Assembly (NCBI GenBank): GCA_024696005.1
Contig: JAILHF010000041.1
Location: 1 to 64,000, forward strand
Direction of reading: 5' to 3'
Source: Lachnospiraceae bacterium
GTDB lineage: Bacteria; Bacillota; Clostridia; Lachnospirales; Lachnospiraceae
DNA length: 64,000 nt
Position 1 is the first letter of the stretch, and each line of letters begins with the position of its first letter. Made by a program: the position numbers and the translations under genes. A model generated the notes under the pieces. That model ran no database searches. It had not been told where the DNA came from and saw only the letters and a program-made list of their open reading frames with translations. This document shows, in pieces, positions 10,501-17,596 of this stretch.

Positions 10501-12441
10501 ATCGATTCCGGCAAACTGAAGTTTACGATCAAGGCCGGCACGGAGCTCGGGTCCGTTGATACGCTTTTGAAGATCAGCATCAAGGATGCAAAGAACTACA
10601 AGGATTATACCCTGGAACTGAAGATCGTCGGCGATCACAAGCATACGGAAGAGTATCTTAAGCATGTGGACGAGGTTCCGGCGGGCTGCGAGACGGATGG
10701 CTGCAAAGAGCATTATGTCTGTGTGCTCTGCGGAAGACTGTTTACGAAGAGCGGAAGCACGTTTACGGAAGTGCTGCTTTCCGATCTGCGGATCGCGCCT
10801 ATCGGCCATGACTGGGGGGAGTGGGTTATCGTGAAATATCCCACGGAAACCGAAGACGGACTGGAGAGAAGACAGTGCAAGCGCGATCCTTCCCACATCG
10901 AGGAGCGGGTGATCCCTGCGGGAACGGATGTTCCCAAACCGGAGATCGGCCTGGATATCCGCATTGTTGACGCAGCCGTGTACAAGGATGCGGACGGACG
11001 CGATACGACTGTCTACACCGGAAGTGCCATCAAGCCTGCCGTGGTGGTAAAGAACAACGGCAAGCTTTTGACGGAAGGCGTGGATTACAAGCTGAGCTAC
11101 AAGAAGAACACCAAGCCCGGAACCGCGCTGGTCGTGGTCAGCGGCAAGGGCAGCTATACCAAGAAGGCCGAGCTTCCCTTCGTCATCACCAAGAAGAACA
11201 TTGCGGATGTTGATGTGCTGGTCGGCGATCTGACGGTGGAAATCGGCAAGGCAGCGGCACCCAGCCTGGTCTATAACGGTGTGCTGCTGAAGGCCAAGAA
11301 GGATTATACCGTTTCCGCAAGCGGAACGACGCTGACCATCACCGGAAAGGGCAACTTCGAAGGAACCAGGACGGAAACCGTGATCGAGCAGGCAGCGGAT
11401 GCTTATAAGGCATCGGCCATCAAGGTAGAGCTGGGCAAGAACATCACCAAGGTCTACAACGGCATGCCGCAGACACTTAGCGCCGAAGAGCTCAAGGTTA
11501 CCGATGCCTCCGGTGCGGTGCTTGTAAACGGAACGGATTATGTGGTCGGTTATTCCGCGAATGTCAATGCCGGAGCCGTAAAGGTAACGGTGAGCGGCAA
11601 GGGCGGACACAGCGGAAAGGTTTCGAAGGTCTTCAAGATCCTGCCCGACAAGGATGCCGTCATCACGGTCGAAGGGCTCCTGGCAAGCTATCCTTATCAC
11701 AAGACCGGCGTAAAACCGGCCCTTGTTGTCAAGGCAGGCGGCAAGCTCCTTACGGAAGGACGCGATTACAAGGTAACTTATTCCGCAAACAAGAAGATGG
11801 GCACGGGCAAGTTCCAGCTGAGCTTCCTCGGCAATTACAAGGGCGCGAAGTACAGCGGGACCACGAGCTTCACGATCGAAAAAGCTAAGCCCATGGCAGC
11901 AAACATCAATGTGATCACGGGCGACATGGCATTCGGCAAGCCCGGCAAGTACCAGCCGAAGGTATGGGTGATCGCGGACGGCAGGCTTGTAAAGAACAGC
12001 GACCTGAACGTGACGTATTCGGAGAGCGGAAAGCTCACGGAAGCCAAAAACGGACTGAGCATCAAGGTGAGCGGCAAGGGCAGCTATGAATTCGTCGAGA
12101 AGATCGTAAGCTACGATGTGCGCAGCACGAAGGATGTCGATGTGAACAAGGCCAAGGTTTCGCTGACGAAGGGCGGCAAGGGTGTGAAGAAGGTGGAATA
12201 CACCGGACGTGAGATCACCTTCTCGGCTCTTTTCAGCGACGAGCCTCAGATCACGGTCAAGATCGGCAAAACGGTCCTGACCGGAGCGGAAGTGGAGCAG
12301 AAGTTCGACATCTACTATGCGGATAACCTGGAAAAGGGCAAGGCAACGATCGTGCTGAAGGCGAAAGCCGGTTCCGGATATGTGGGAGCCTGCGCGGGAA
12401 GCTTCAACATCGTGAGCGAGCCCATCAACAGAAAGAATTAA
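7501..12441 (+). CDS. Large secreted LWVG-module / MBG-like / Ig-like repeat protein
   Basis: The ORF track starts at 7393, but that codon lies inside the terminator and upstream of the promoter. The ATG at 7501 has an AGGAAAGGAG site before it and begins a signal peptide (MRHDRALRRLVSLMLAFLLVFG). The mature protein is about 1646 residues. After an acidic Glu/Pro linker come three 'YDLW(V/I)G' modules near residues 84, 321 and 560. An MBG-like strand domain follows near 780, then a Cys/His-containing segment near 1047-1140 (a C-x2-C pair and a GHDWGEW motif). At least four copies of an Ig-like unit with the pattern 'LLTEGVDYKLSY' follow to the end. There is no sorting signal. The architecture is closely related to the two upstream genes; an adhesin or glycan-binding role is inference. 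Confidence 0.85.
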   Translation: MRHDRALRRLVSLMLAFLLVFGELGGSGLRVFAQGDEPEEETNVSEDSGAGEAAVSEKEGGEEEALPATPTEGEEEPEPDEATNYDLWVGGMRINSDNKGAIPHLEGDGASGTYDPDTKTLTLDKVTGINGRVKMGSVVATIYSKDELNIRGNATINTPEGSVIWLDNSDDPKNLSIQGKFTFNSSKKTAVYTEGAITISGADTRLSVTGTDAWGVSGKSGITINGGTIYATAFCPMSTNGVLDFKAGELTLKTNSIGWSSALYVTGENSDIKIGKGYEILTPDGGRILKKNEGTKDQQVQIVDTKDAEASEVCIGAEAEKYDLWVGDLRITARNKDNIPNLEGSGAKGTYDPVTKTLNLTKVSGISNSYQGKDAAGHSFKSLIYTEGELSITGDAELSNENGHVIYASPKTSPAYRSLSLTGDFEFSSNSSSIYALGNVQINGEDTKLVMKTEGTYGISAKGAEGIRISAGSVKVSGSGGLIADNSIVFAGGTTELDVSNEMYTIKAKTITLGENMGVLSPEGAAPRKFEEGTANEYMSIADAGGKKVKKCTIGREPEKYDLWIGDKQVTSANMEALPNLQGGTGTYDPEKKILVLNNVTEIKGSHNNALIATEMSTDITIRGKAVLNNNGGSVVYTPGNVTLEGNMDFTSGKNAAVDCSKLTLKGDLKAKANENERYALHVSSDLIMSEGTVKLEGQNGIWSAGNIKINGGDLSIDVAGMAVSLTETKDITLSGGLAYLEPVGAHVGQNPENVYMKTILDGDEKPAKKVHVGNKEGSPLAVTQKSIMYGDTLPAPEYAKPAEGGTEVLSYSGVLKKDSSAYGPTEEPPKYPGDYTVMVCYTVDGKDYVGTASFSIFKRNVVAKLKAVDRPYREGDSHVDLEVVELQGVLDGDSVFIDLSEATGDIGGVDAGENIPVYVSGVKLSGADRFHYEMNPIMDVKVNIEKAEWTATETSYLIKETEIGHPVTWTPDSNFLAAGGKLDAVEADAARNQLDGSAVIDSGKLKFTIKAGTELGSVDTLLKISIKDAKNYKDYTLELKIVGDHKHTEEYLKHVDEVPAGCETDGCKEHYVCVLCGRLFTKSGSTFTEVLLSDLRIAPIGHDWGEWVIVKYPTETEDGLERRQCKRDPSHIEERVIPAGTDVPKPEIGLDIRIVDAAVYKDADGRDTTVYTGSAIKPAVVVKNNGKLLTEGVDYKLSYKKNTKPGTALVVVSGKGSYTKKAELPFVITKKNIADVDVLVGDLTVEIGKAAAPSLVYNGVLLKAKKDYTVSASGTTLTITGKGNFEGTRTETVIEQAADAYKASAIKVELGKNITKVYNGMPQTLSAEELKVTDASGAVLVNGTDYVVGYSANVNAGAVKVTVSGKGGHSGKVSKVFKILPDKDAVITVEGLLASYPYHKTGVKPALVVKAGGKLLTEGRDYKVTYSANKKMGTGKFQLSFLGNYKGAKYSGTTSFTIEKAKPMAANINVITGDMAFGKPGKYQPKVWVIADGRLVKNSDLNVTYSESGKLTEAKNGLSIKVSGKGSYEFVEKIVSYDVRSTKDVDVNKAKVSLTKGGKGVKKVEYTGREITFSALFSDEPQITVKIGKTVLTGAEVEQKFDIYYADNLEKGKATIVLKAKAGSGYVGACAGSFNIVSEPINRKN

Positions 12442-12450
12442 GGAGAAAGC

Positions 12451-12705
12451 ATGAAGGATTATTCTTATACACCACAGGGAGTCTGCTCCGTCAATATCAG
12501 CTTTTCGCTGGATGACGAGAAGCGGATCCACAACCTGGCGTTTACCAGGGGGTGTAACGGCAACCTCAAGGCGATCGGAAAGCTCTGCGAAGGCAAGGAT
12601 GCGGGCGAGATCGCAGCGCTGCTGGAGGGAAATGATTGTGCCGGGAAGGGAACTTCCTGTGCCGATCAGCTCTCGAAGGCACTGAAGCAGGCACTGGCCG
12701 GATGA
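12451..12705 (+). CDS. TSCPD domain four-cysteine protein
   Basis: 84 residues, matching the small TSCPD family (TIGR03905 type) in length. Four cysteines are visible, within GVCSV, RGCNG, KLCEG and TSCAD; a fifth occurs in NDCAG. Related TSCPD segments occur at the C-terminus of some ribonucleotide reductases, and the stand-alone form is uncharacterised but common in Clostridia. Cysteine placement suggests metal or thiol chemistry, which is inference. The AAGGAG ribosome site overlaps the stop of the preceding surface protein gene, so the two are probably co-transcribed. No functional link to surface proteins is known. Confidence 0.8.
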   Translation: MKDYSYTPQGVCSVNISFSLDDEKRIHNLAFTRGCNGNLKAIGKLCEGKDAGEIAALLEGNDCAGKGTSCADQLSKALKQALAG

Positions 12706-12789
12706 GGAGACACGTCCGGCGGTCATCCGGCCGCCGGGCGGCAGGTCCCTCTTCAGAAAAGCTCTGTGAAAAAAGAAAAATTATGGAAG

Positions 12790-12823
12790 AAACAGGGATA
12801 TTGTGTTATAATATCCCTGTTTT
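12790..12823 (+). promoter_or_regulatory. Extended -10 promoter inside a perfect 12-bp inverted repeat (pfp)
   Basis: AACAGGGATATT and AATATCCCTGTT are exact reverse complements separated by seven bases. The spacer and right arm contain a consensus extended -10 (TG-T-TATAAT, TATAAT at 12807-12812). No good -35 box is visible, which fits an extended -10 promoter or one needing an activator. The palindrome could be an operator for a repressor, a hairpin terminator for the upstream gene (four Ts follow), or both. Confidence 0.6.
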
Positions 12824-12887
12824 GGTGTCGGGAGAAACGCGGCACCGGTAAGATCGTCAAAAAAACAACACAAAAAGGAGAAGCAAA

Positions 12888-14546
12888 ATGAATCTTTCAC
12901 CTCTTCAGAAAGTAAGATACGAGTACAGTCCCAAGCTCCCCGGGATGCTCAGGGGCGGCATTGCCGAGATCTGCGTCAAGGACGGCGCAGCTACCGAGAG
13001 CGTAGCCGATCAGGACAAGATCAAGGCACTGTTCCCCAACACTTACGGGAAGAACGAGATCACCTTCCAGAAGGGCGCAAACACTTCCGCAGCAAAGAAG
13101 CAGGTCGTGGGCGTGATCCTTTCCGGCGGACAGGCACCCGGCGGACACAATGTGGTCTGCGGTCTGTACGATGCCATCAAGGCTACCGACAAGAACAATG
13201 TGCTGCTTGGTTTCAAGGGCGGCCCCAGCGGACTGATCGATGACGACTTCATCGAGTTTACCGACGAGTATATCAACCAGTATCGCAACACCGGCGGTTT
13301 CGACATCATCGGTTCCGGCCGTACCAAGCTGGAGACCGAGGAGCAGTTCAAGATCGTGACCGAGGTGGCGAAGAAGCACGGTCTTACCGCCATCGTGATC
13401 ATCGGCGGCGACGATTCCAATACCAACGCGGCAGTGCTGGCCGAGTACATGGCTGCACACAATACCGGCGTGCAGGTCATCGGCTGCCCGAAGACCATCG
13501 ACGGCGACCTGAAGAACGAAGACATCGAAGCATCCTTCGGTTTCGATACCGCTACCAAGACCTATTCCGAGCTGATCGGCAATATCGAGAGAGATGCCAA
13601 CTCCGCAAAGAAGTACTGGCACTTCATCAAGGTGATGGGCCGCAGTGCTTCCCATGTTGCACTGGAGTGCGCACTGGAGACGCAGCCCAACATCTGCCTG
13701 ATCGGTGAGGAAGTGGCTGCCAAGAAGATGTCCCTTTCCGCAATTGCCGATTACATCGCGGATTCCGTTGAAAAGAGAGGCAATAACGGCGAGAACTTCG
13801 GTGTGGCCATCATCCCCGAGGGCATCGTGGAATTCGTTCCCGAGTTCTCCAAGCTGATCGCCGAGATCAACGAGCTTCTGGCCGGCAAGAAGACCGAGGA
13901 GTTCAATGCGCTTCCTTCCTGGGATGCGAAGTATGAGTTCATCAAGAAGGGACTTTCCGCGGAATCCTTCAAGGTATTCGAGATCCTGCCCCAGTTCGTG
14001 CAGCAGCAGCTCTTCCTGGAGCGCGATCCTCACGGCAACGTGCAGGTATCCCTGATCGAGTCCGAGAAGCTCTTCTCCGAAATGGTCAAGGAGAAGCTGG
14101 CTGGCCGCAAGGCAGCCGGAACCTACAAGGGCAAGTTCGCTGCACAGCATCATTTCTTCGGTTACGAAGGCCGCTGCGCATTCCCGTCCAACTTTGACGC
14201 GGATTACTGCTACTCCCTGGGTTACAATGCATTCATGCTGATCCAGTACGGCTATACCGGATATCTTTCCAAGGTGTCCAACCTGTCCAAGCCCGCGGAA
14301 GAGTGGGTGGCAGGCGGCATGCCGATCACCAAGATGATGAACATGGAGAGACGTAACGGTGAGGACAAGCCCGTTATCCGCAAGGCTCTGGTAGAGCTGG
14401 ACGGTGCTCCGTTCAAGTATTTTGAAGCACACCGTGCCGAGTGGGCCGAGAAGACTTCCTTCACCTATCCGGGTGCGATCCAGTACTTCGGGCCTTCCGA
14501 GGTCTGCGACCTGACCACCAGGACTCTGGCTCTGGAGAAGGGCTGA
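12888..14546 (+). CDS. pfp: Diphosphate--fructose-6-phosphate 1-phosphotransferase
   Basis: 552 residues, the length of the long PPi-dependent phosphofructokinase class. It catalyses reversible phosphorylation of fructose 6-phosphate to fructose 1,6-bisphosphate using pyrophosphate, in the cytoplasm. Motifs are GGQAPGGHN near residue 77 (phosphate donor loop), GGDDSNTN near 173 and [12 protein letters not shown] near 201. The second Asp in GGDD and the Lys in PKTIDGDL are the features that separate PPi enzymes from ATP enzymes. The start has an AAAAAGGAG site and lies about 70 bases after the predicted transcription start. It appears monocistronic, with a strong hairpin downstream. Codon choice is strongly biased to common codons, as in a highly expressed glycolytic gene. 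Confidence 0.95.
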   Translation: MNLSPLQKVRYEYSPKLPGMLRGGIAEICVKDGAATESVADQDKIKALFPNTYGKNEITFQKGANTSAAKKQVVGVILSGGQAPGGHNVVCGLYDAIKATDKNNVLLGFKGGPSGLIDDDFIEFTDEYINQYRNTGGFDIIGSGRTKLETEEQFKIVTEVAKKHGLTAIVIIGGDDSNTNAAVLAEYMAAHNTGVQVIGCPKTIDGDLKNEDIEASFGFDTATKTYSELIGNIERDANSAKKYWHFIKVMGRSASHVALECALETQPNICLIGEEVAAKKMSLSAIADYIADSVEKRGNNGENFGVAIIPEGIVEFVPEFSKLIAEINELLAGKKTEEFNALPSWDAKYEFIKKGLSAESFKVFEILPQFVQQQLFLERDPHGNVQVSLIESEKLFSEMVKEKLAGRKAAGTYKGKFAAQHHFFGYEGRCAFPSNFDADYCYSLGYNAFMLIQYGYTGYLSKVSNLSKPAEEWVAGGMPITKMMNMERRNGEDKPVIRKALVELDGAPFKYFEAHRAEWAEKTSFTYPGAIQYFGPSEVCDLTTRTLALEKG

Positions 14547-14603
14547 GCGATAAACTGAAATAGCTGCTCAGCGACTATAAGCAATAGCTGTAAAGTAAAA
14601 AGT

Positions 14604-14674
14604 GGCTCAGACGGATATAAGAAACCGGGCGCATTTTCGCACCCAGAGCTTATATCCCCTGAGCTGCCTTTTTA
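14604..14674 (+). terminator. Long compound hairpin terminator after pfp
   Basis: Outer arms GCTCAG/CTGAGC and GGATATAAG/CTTATATCC enclose a smaller imperfect GGGCGC/GCACCC hairpin, followed by CCTTTTTAT. This reads as a composite intrinsic terminator for pfp. Confidence 0.7.
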
Positions 14675-14702
14675 TGTTCCCATTTTATGCCCTGTTTTCT
14701 GT

Positions 14703-14738
14703 CACTATTTCTGCCACTATTTCTGCCACTATTTCTGC
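14703..14738. repeat. Three exact tandem copies of a 12-bp unit
   Basis: CACTATTTCTGC is repeated three times without interruption (14703-14714, 14715-14726, 14727-14738), in non-coding DNA just before the hairpin repeats. It may be a simple sequence repeat or a protein-binding array. Confidence 0.85.
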
Positions 14739-14740
14739 CC

Positions 14741-14930
14741 CGGCTAACACAAGAGCGAAAAGGAAGTGATGTGTTAGCCGAAGAGAGCTGTTTTGTGAAG
14801 GAAAAAGGATACCCCGGCTAACACAAGAGCCGAAAAAGAAGGGGTGTGTTAGCCGAAGAGAGCGGTAATGTGAGGAGAAGAGGGGAAGCTGGCTAACACA
14901 AGAGTCGAAATGGCGGGGAAGTGTTAGCCG
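14741..14930. repeat. Three tandem ~75-bp units, each with a conserved inverted repeat
   Basis: Each unit begins (C/T)GGCTAACACAAGAG and carries GTGTTAGCCG about 20 bases later, giving 9-10 bp stems at 14741/14771, 14815/14846 and 14890/14921. Start-to-start spacing is 74 and 75 bases. The arms are conserved while the loops and linkers differ. No ORF covers the region. Not recognised as any named element; see findings. Confidence 0.8.
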
Positions 14931-14960
14931 TGGGCGTGCACGACTTAGTTAACATAATTC

Positions 14961-14989
14961 TTGTAATCTGCTTTGCAATGCGTTATATT
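14961..14989 (+). promoter_or_regulatory. Sigma-A promoter for the GAF-GGDEF gene
   Basis: TTGTAA, a 17-base spacer, TATATT. It places the transcript start near 14996 and leaves a ~75-base leader with no recognised riboswitch. Confidence 0.6.
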
Positions 14990-15073
14990 ATACTAGGTGT
15001 GTAATATCGGTTTCCCTTTTGAATAAGGGAGCACCCGGAGTACTTTTTCAGATTTGCTGGCAGAGGAATTGTA

Positions 15074-16504
15074 ATGGATTTTCAGGGATTAGTCAGTGCA
15101 TTTTCCGGACCGACCTGCATCGTGGCTGTCGAGAAAACCGACGACGGCAGTTACGGTGATATCCGGCTGGCTGCAGTAAACGCGGAATTTCTTGAGAAAA
15201 TTGAGCACCCCGCTTTTCCTGTGGGGAATGAAACGGAACGCAGGGAGTCCAATCCCTTTTCTCCCGGCGCCGTATATGAGGAATATCTGCCGAAGGATCT
15301 TGTGTTCGAAGATCTGTGCTTTCGCGCGGCTGTCCTGAAAACGCCCATCCATACCGGTGTTCATCTGAACAAGCTGGGAGGATGGTTTAATCTGCATCTG
15401 ACCCCTCTGAACATCGAAGAAGGAAAGATCTGCCATTGTGCCTATTCCATGAAGGCCTGCGATGTTTCCGAGATCGACCTGGCAAGCGGGGAAATAAAAG
15501 GCAAGTCGGAAGGGACCGCGGAAGATGTGCTGCGTACCTGCATCCGTCTTCGCGGCACGGATGATTTCCAGAAGACCATGGATGAAGTGATCGGCGACAT
15601 CCGCGAGATCTGCGGGGCGGAGGTCTGCACGGTCATGCTCATTGATGATGATACGAAAAAGAGTCAGGTTCTCGCCATCAGCATAAAGGGCGGCAGCAAG
15701 CTGAGGCGTGTGACCCAGTTCCCGAATTTCTACGATCTGACCCATTCCTGGATCGCCATGATCGGGGAAGGGGACTGCCTGATCATAAAGAACAAAAAAG
15801 ACATGGAGTATGTCAGCGAGGTGAATCAGCCCTGGCATAAATCCCTTACGGATGCCGGCGTGCAGAGCGTGGTGATGTTCCCGCTTCGCTATAACAACGA
15901 GGTCCTCGGCTTTATCTGGTGTACCAATTTTGATACCGCCAATGTCCTTCGCATCAAGGAGACGCTGGAACTGACCACCTTCTTCATATCCGCCGAGATC
16001 GCCGGTCAGCAGATGCTGGAAAAGCTGCGCCTGATCAGCTACACGGACAAGCTTACGGGAGTAAAGAACCGTAACGCGATGAATCTGAGGGTGACAGGGA
16101 TCATAGACGGCACGGGTGCGCTTGAAGAACGCTACGGCGTTCTGTTCGCGGATCTGAACGGCCTGAAGACCGTAAATGATACCATGGGACATACGGCAGG
16201 GGATCTGCTTTTGAAAAGGGCGGCGCTTTTGCTGCAGGAACTGTTTGCCGGAGCGGATATCTACCGGGCGGGTGGAGACGAGTTCGTGATCATCCTCTCG
16301 GGCTGCGACGTGGAGGAGTTCCAAAAGAAACTGCAGGAACTGAAGGACAGGGCGGATGTCCACAGCGATGTCTGCTTTGCGATGGGAGGCTATTTCTCGG
16401 ATGACGGCTGCGACATCCGTGATGCCATGCACTATGCGGACGAGGCCATGTACAGGGACAAGGCACTCTTCTATGAAAAACATCCGGAGAGAAAGCAGCG
16501 CTAG
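15074..16504 (+). CDS. Diguanylate cyclase with N-terminal sensory and GAF domains
   Basis: 476 residues, soluble. The N-terminal ~150 residues look PAS-like. A GAF-like segment follows at roughly 160-315 (GAEVCTVMLIDDD onward), then a GGDEF domain at about 325-470 with the linker motif YTDKLTGVKNR and an intact GGDEF at residues 400-404. GGDEF proteins make cyclic di-GMP from two GTP. No RxxD inhibitory site is present at the usual position upstream of GGDEF, so product feedback is probably absent. An AGAGGA site precedes the ATG. It stands alone behind its own promoter. The ligand sensed by the GAF segment is unknown. Confidence 0.9.
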   Translation: MDFQGLVSAFSGPTCIVAVEKTDDGSYGDIRLAAVNAEFLEKIEHPAFPVGNETERRESNPFSPGAVYEEYLPKDLVFEDLCFRAAVLKTPIHTGVHLNKLGGWFNLHLTPLNIEEGKICHCAYSMKACDVSEIDLASGEIKGKSEGTAEDVLRTCIRLRGTDDFQKTMDEVIGDIREICGAEVCTVMLIDDDTKKSQVLAISIKGGSKLRRVTQFPNFYDLTHSWIAMIGEGDCLIIKNKKDMEYVSEVNQPWHKSLTDAGVQSVVMFPLRYNNEVLGFIWCTNFDTANVLRIKETLELTTFFISAEIAGQQMLEKLRLISYTDKLTGVKNRNAMNLRVTGIIDGTGALEERYGVLFADLNGLKTVNDTMGHTAGDLLLKRAALLLQELFAGADIYRAGGDEFVIILSGCDVEEFQKKLQELKDRADVHSDVCFAMGGYFSDDGCDIRDAMHYADEAMYRDKALFYEKHPERKQR

Positions 16505-16531
16505 ATCTTGCGCATTTGTCGCCGGGAGGCA

Positions 16532-16560
16532 TTGAATAAAAGCGCGTTGAGAGTTATAAT
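16532..16560 (+). promoter_or_regulatory. Sigma-A promoter for the coiled-coil protein gene
   Basis: TTGAAT, a 17-base spacer and consensus TATAAT. The ~95-base leader that follows can form an imperfect hairpin (GATCAGGCCGG with CCGGTTTGGTC) ahead of an AAGGAGGG ribosome site. Confidence 0.7.
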
Positions 16561-16662
16561 TTGATCAGGCCGGATCGTGTTCCGGTTTGGTCATATTGCT
16601 TTTGGAACACACAACAAAGCAACAGGCTTTTTTAGGCATCGGCCAGGGAAGGAGGGTGTGAT

Positions 16663-17460
16663 ATGGCAGAAGTAAATGGGATCAGTCCCGTGGCGGGAGG
16701 AGCGTCCGCCATCTCGGTAAACAGTTCGTATCAGCCGCGGAGGATACAGGGGGCACCGGATGCCGCCGGCAAAGCGGCGGAAACCACCCAGAAGCAGCGT
16801 GAAGAATCGAAGGAAGCTTCCGAGAAACGCAAAGAGCTGCAGGATGTCATTGCCACATCCCGTGACGGTGATACCGTGCAGGCCCGCAAGGAGGCGCTCG
16901 AACAGCTGAAAGAAGATGACGAGGTCGGACGTGTCGTATCGAAGGACAGTCTGCTCGCGGCTAAGGAGATGACACCTGCCGAGCAGGAAAAGGCGGCAGA
17001 AGAAGCGGCAGAGAAGAGAGCAGCCGAACGTGAAGCGCAGGAAGCGAAAGCGGAAGCGGAACGCGAGGCCAGACAGGAACGCTTCTCGCCCGCAGCGGAG
17101 CGGATGGAGCAGCGTGAAGAGGACGCCGAGGAAGAGGAGAAAGCACAGATCTCTTCCTTTAACGGCTATACGGATGCACAGCTGAAGCAGCTCTACATCA
17201 AGGGCGACATCTCGAAGCAGGATTACGACAAAGAGATCGAGTCGAGAGAGAGCAGCAAGGAAGAGCAGAGAGCCGACGAAGCGGCTTTCCAGAAGGAAAG
17301 TGCCAAAGGGGTCGGAAAGATGAAAGAGAATGAGCGGGATGCGGAGACGATGCGCAACATCGAATCTCCCGATTCCGCGGATGCGCCGGATGCGATGATG
17401 CGCGCGCAGATCATGATGACACTGGATGCGAATTCCCCGTTCCAGGAAGGTTCGAACTGA
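16663..17460 (+). CDS. Uncharacterised Glu/Ala/Lys-rich coiled-coil protein
   Basis: 265 residues, cytoplasmic, no signal peptide or membrane segment. The N-terminus is low-complexity (GGASAISVNSS), as in flagellar rod/hook-associated or self-assembling proteins. Residues ~35-165 are highly charged and predicted long helix or coiled coil (runs of EEAAEKRAAERE type). A more conserved-looking segment near 165-195 (FNGYTDAQLKQLYIKGDIS, then DYDKEIESRE) probably marks the functional part. The tail is acidic with Met-rich MMRAQIMMTL. I do not recognise the family. It has its own strong promoter and terminator, so it is a single-gene unit with an AAGGAGGG ribosome site. A structural or scaffold role is inference only. 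Confidence 0.75.
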   Translation: MAEVNGISPVAGGASAISVNSSYQPRRIQGAPDAAGKAAETTQKQREESKEASEKRKELQDVIATSRDGDTVQARKEALEQLKEDDEVGRVVSKDSLLAAKEMTPAEQEKAAEEAAEKRAAEREAQEAKAEAEREARQERFSPAAERMEQREEDAEEEEKAQISSFNGYTDAQLKQLYIKGDISKQDYDKEIESRESSKEEQRADEAAFQKESAKGVGKMKENERDAETMRNIESPDSADAPDAMMRAQIMMTLDANSPFQEGSN

Positions 17461-17482
17461 AAACAGCATGAGCAACGAACAG

Positions 17483-17512
17483 AAGGGCTGCCCGACGGGC
17501 AGTCCTTTTTTG
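17483..17512 (+). terminator. Intrinsic terminator
   Basis: A 10-bp stem AGGGCTGCCC/GGGCAGTCCT with a GAC loop and one G-T pair, followed by TTTTT. It ends the coiled-coil gene and separates it from the channel operon. Confidence 0.9.
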
Positions 17513-17529
17513 ACGGAACGGGAACCAAC

Positions 17530-17559
17530 TTGTCACGACGGGCCGTTCTGATGTATAAT
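17530..17559 (+). promoter_or_regulatory. Promoter of the channel-RyR-rhomboid operon
   Basis: TTGTCA, an 18-base spacer, consensus TATAAT. The predicted transcript start (~17566) lies downstream of the ATG used in the ORF track (17558), which rules that start out if this promoter is used. Confidence 0.75.
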
Positions 17560-17596
17560 GGTTGGGATTGTTTGGTATATGGGGGGAGACGGTGCA

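Noticed and set aside
10273-12726. 817-residue minus-strand ORF
   Set aside because: Covers the C-terminal repeats of the third surface protein. No start signal, domain or independent promoter is visible.
12897-14432. 511-residue minus-strand ORF antisense to pfp
   Set aside because: Exists because pfp uses biased codons; sequence has no recognisable family features and pfp is certain.
14703-14930. Possible CRISPR array
   Set aside because: The repeat units are tandem and palindromic with related, not unique, spacers, and no cas gene is in the window.
14996-15073. Possible cyclic di-GMP riboswitch before the GGDEF gene
   Set aside because: The leader lacks the conserved GEMM core and tetraloop-receptor pattern, so no riboswitch is claimed.
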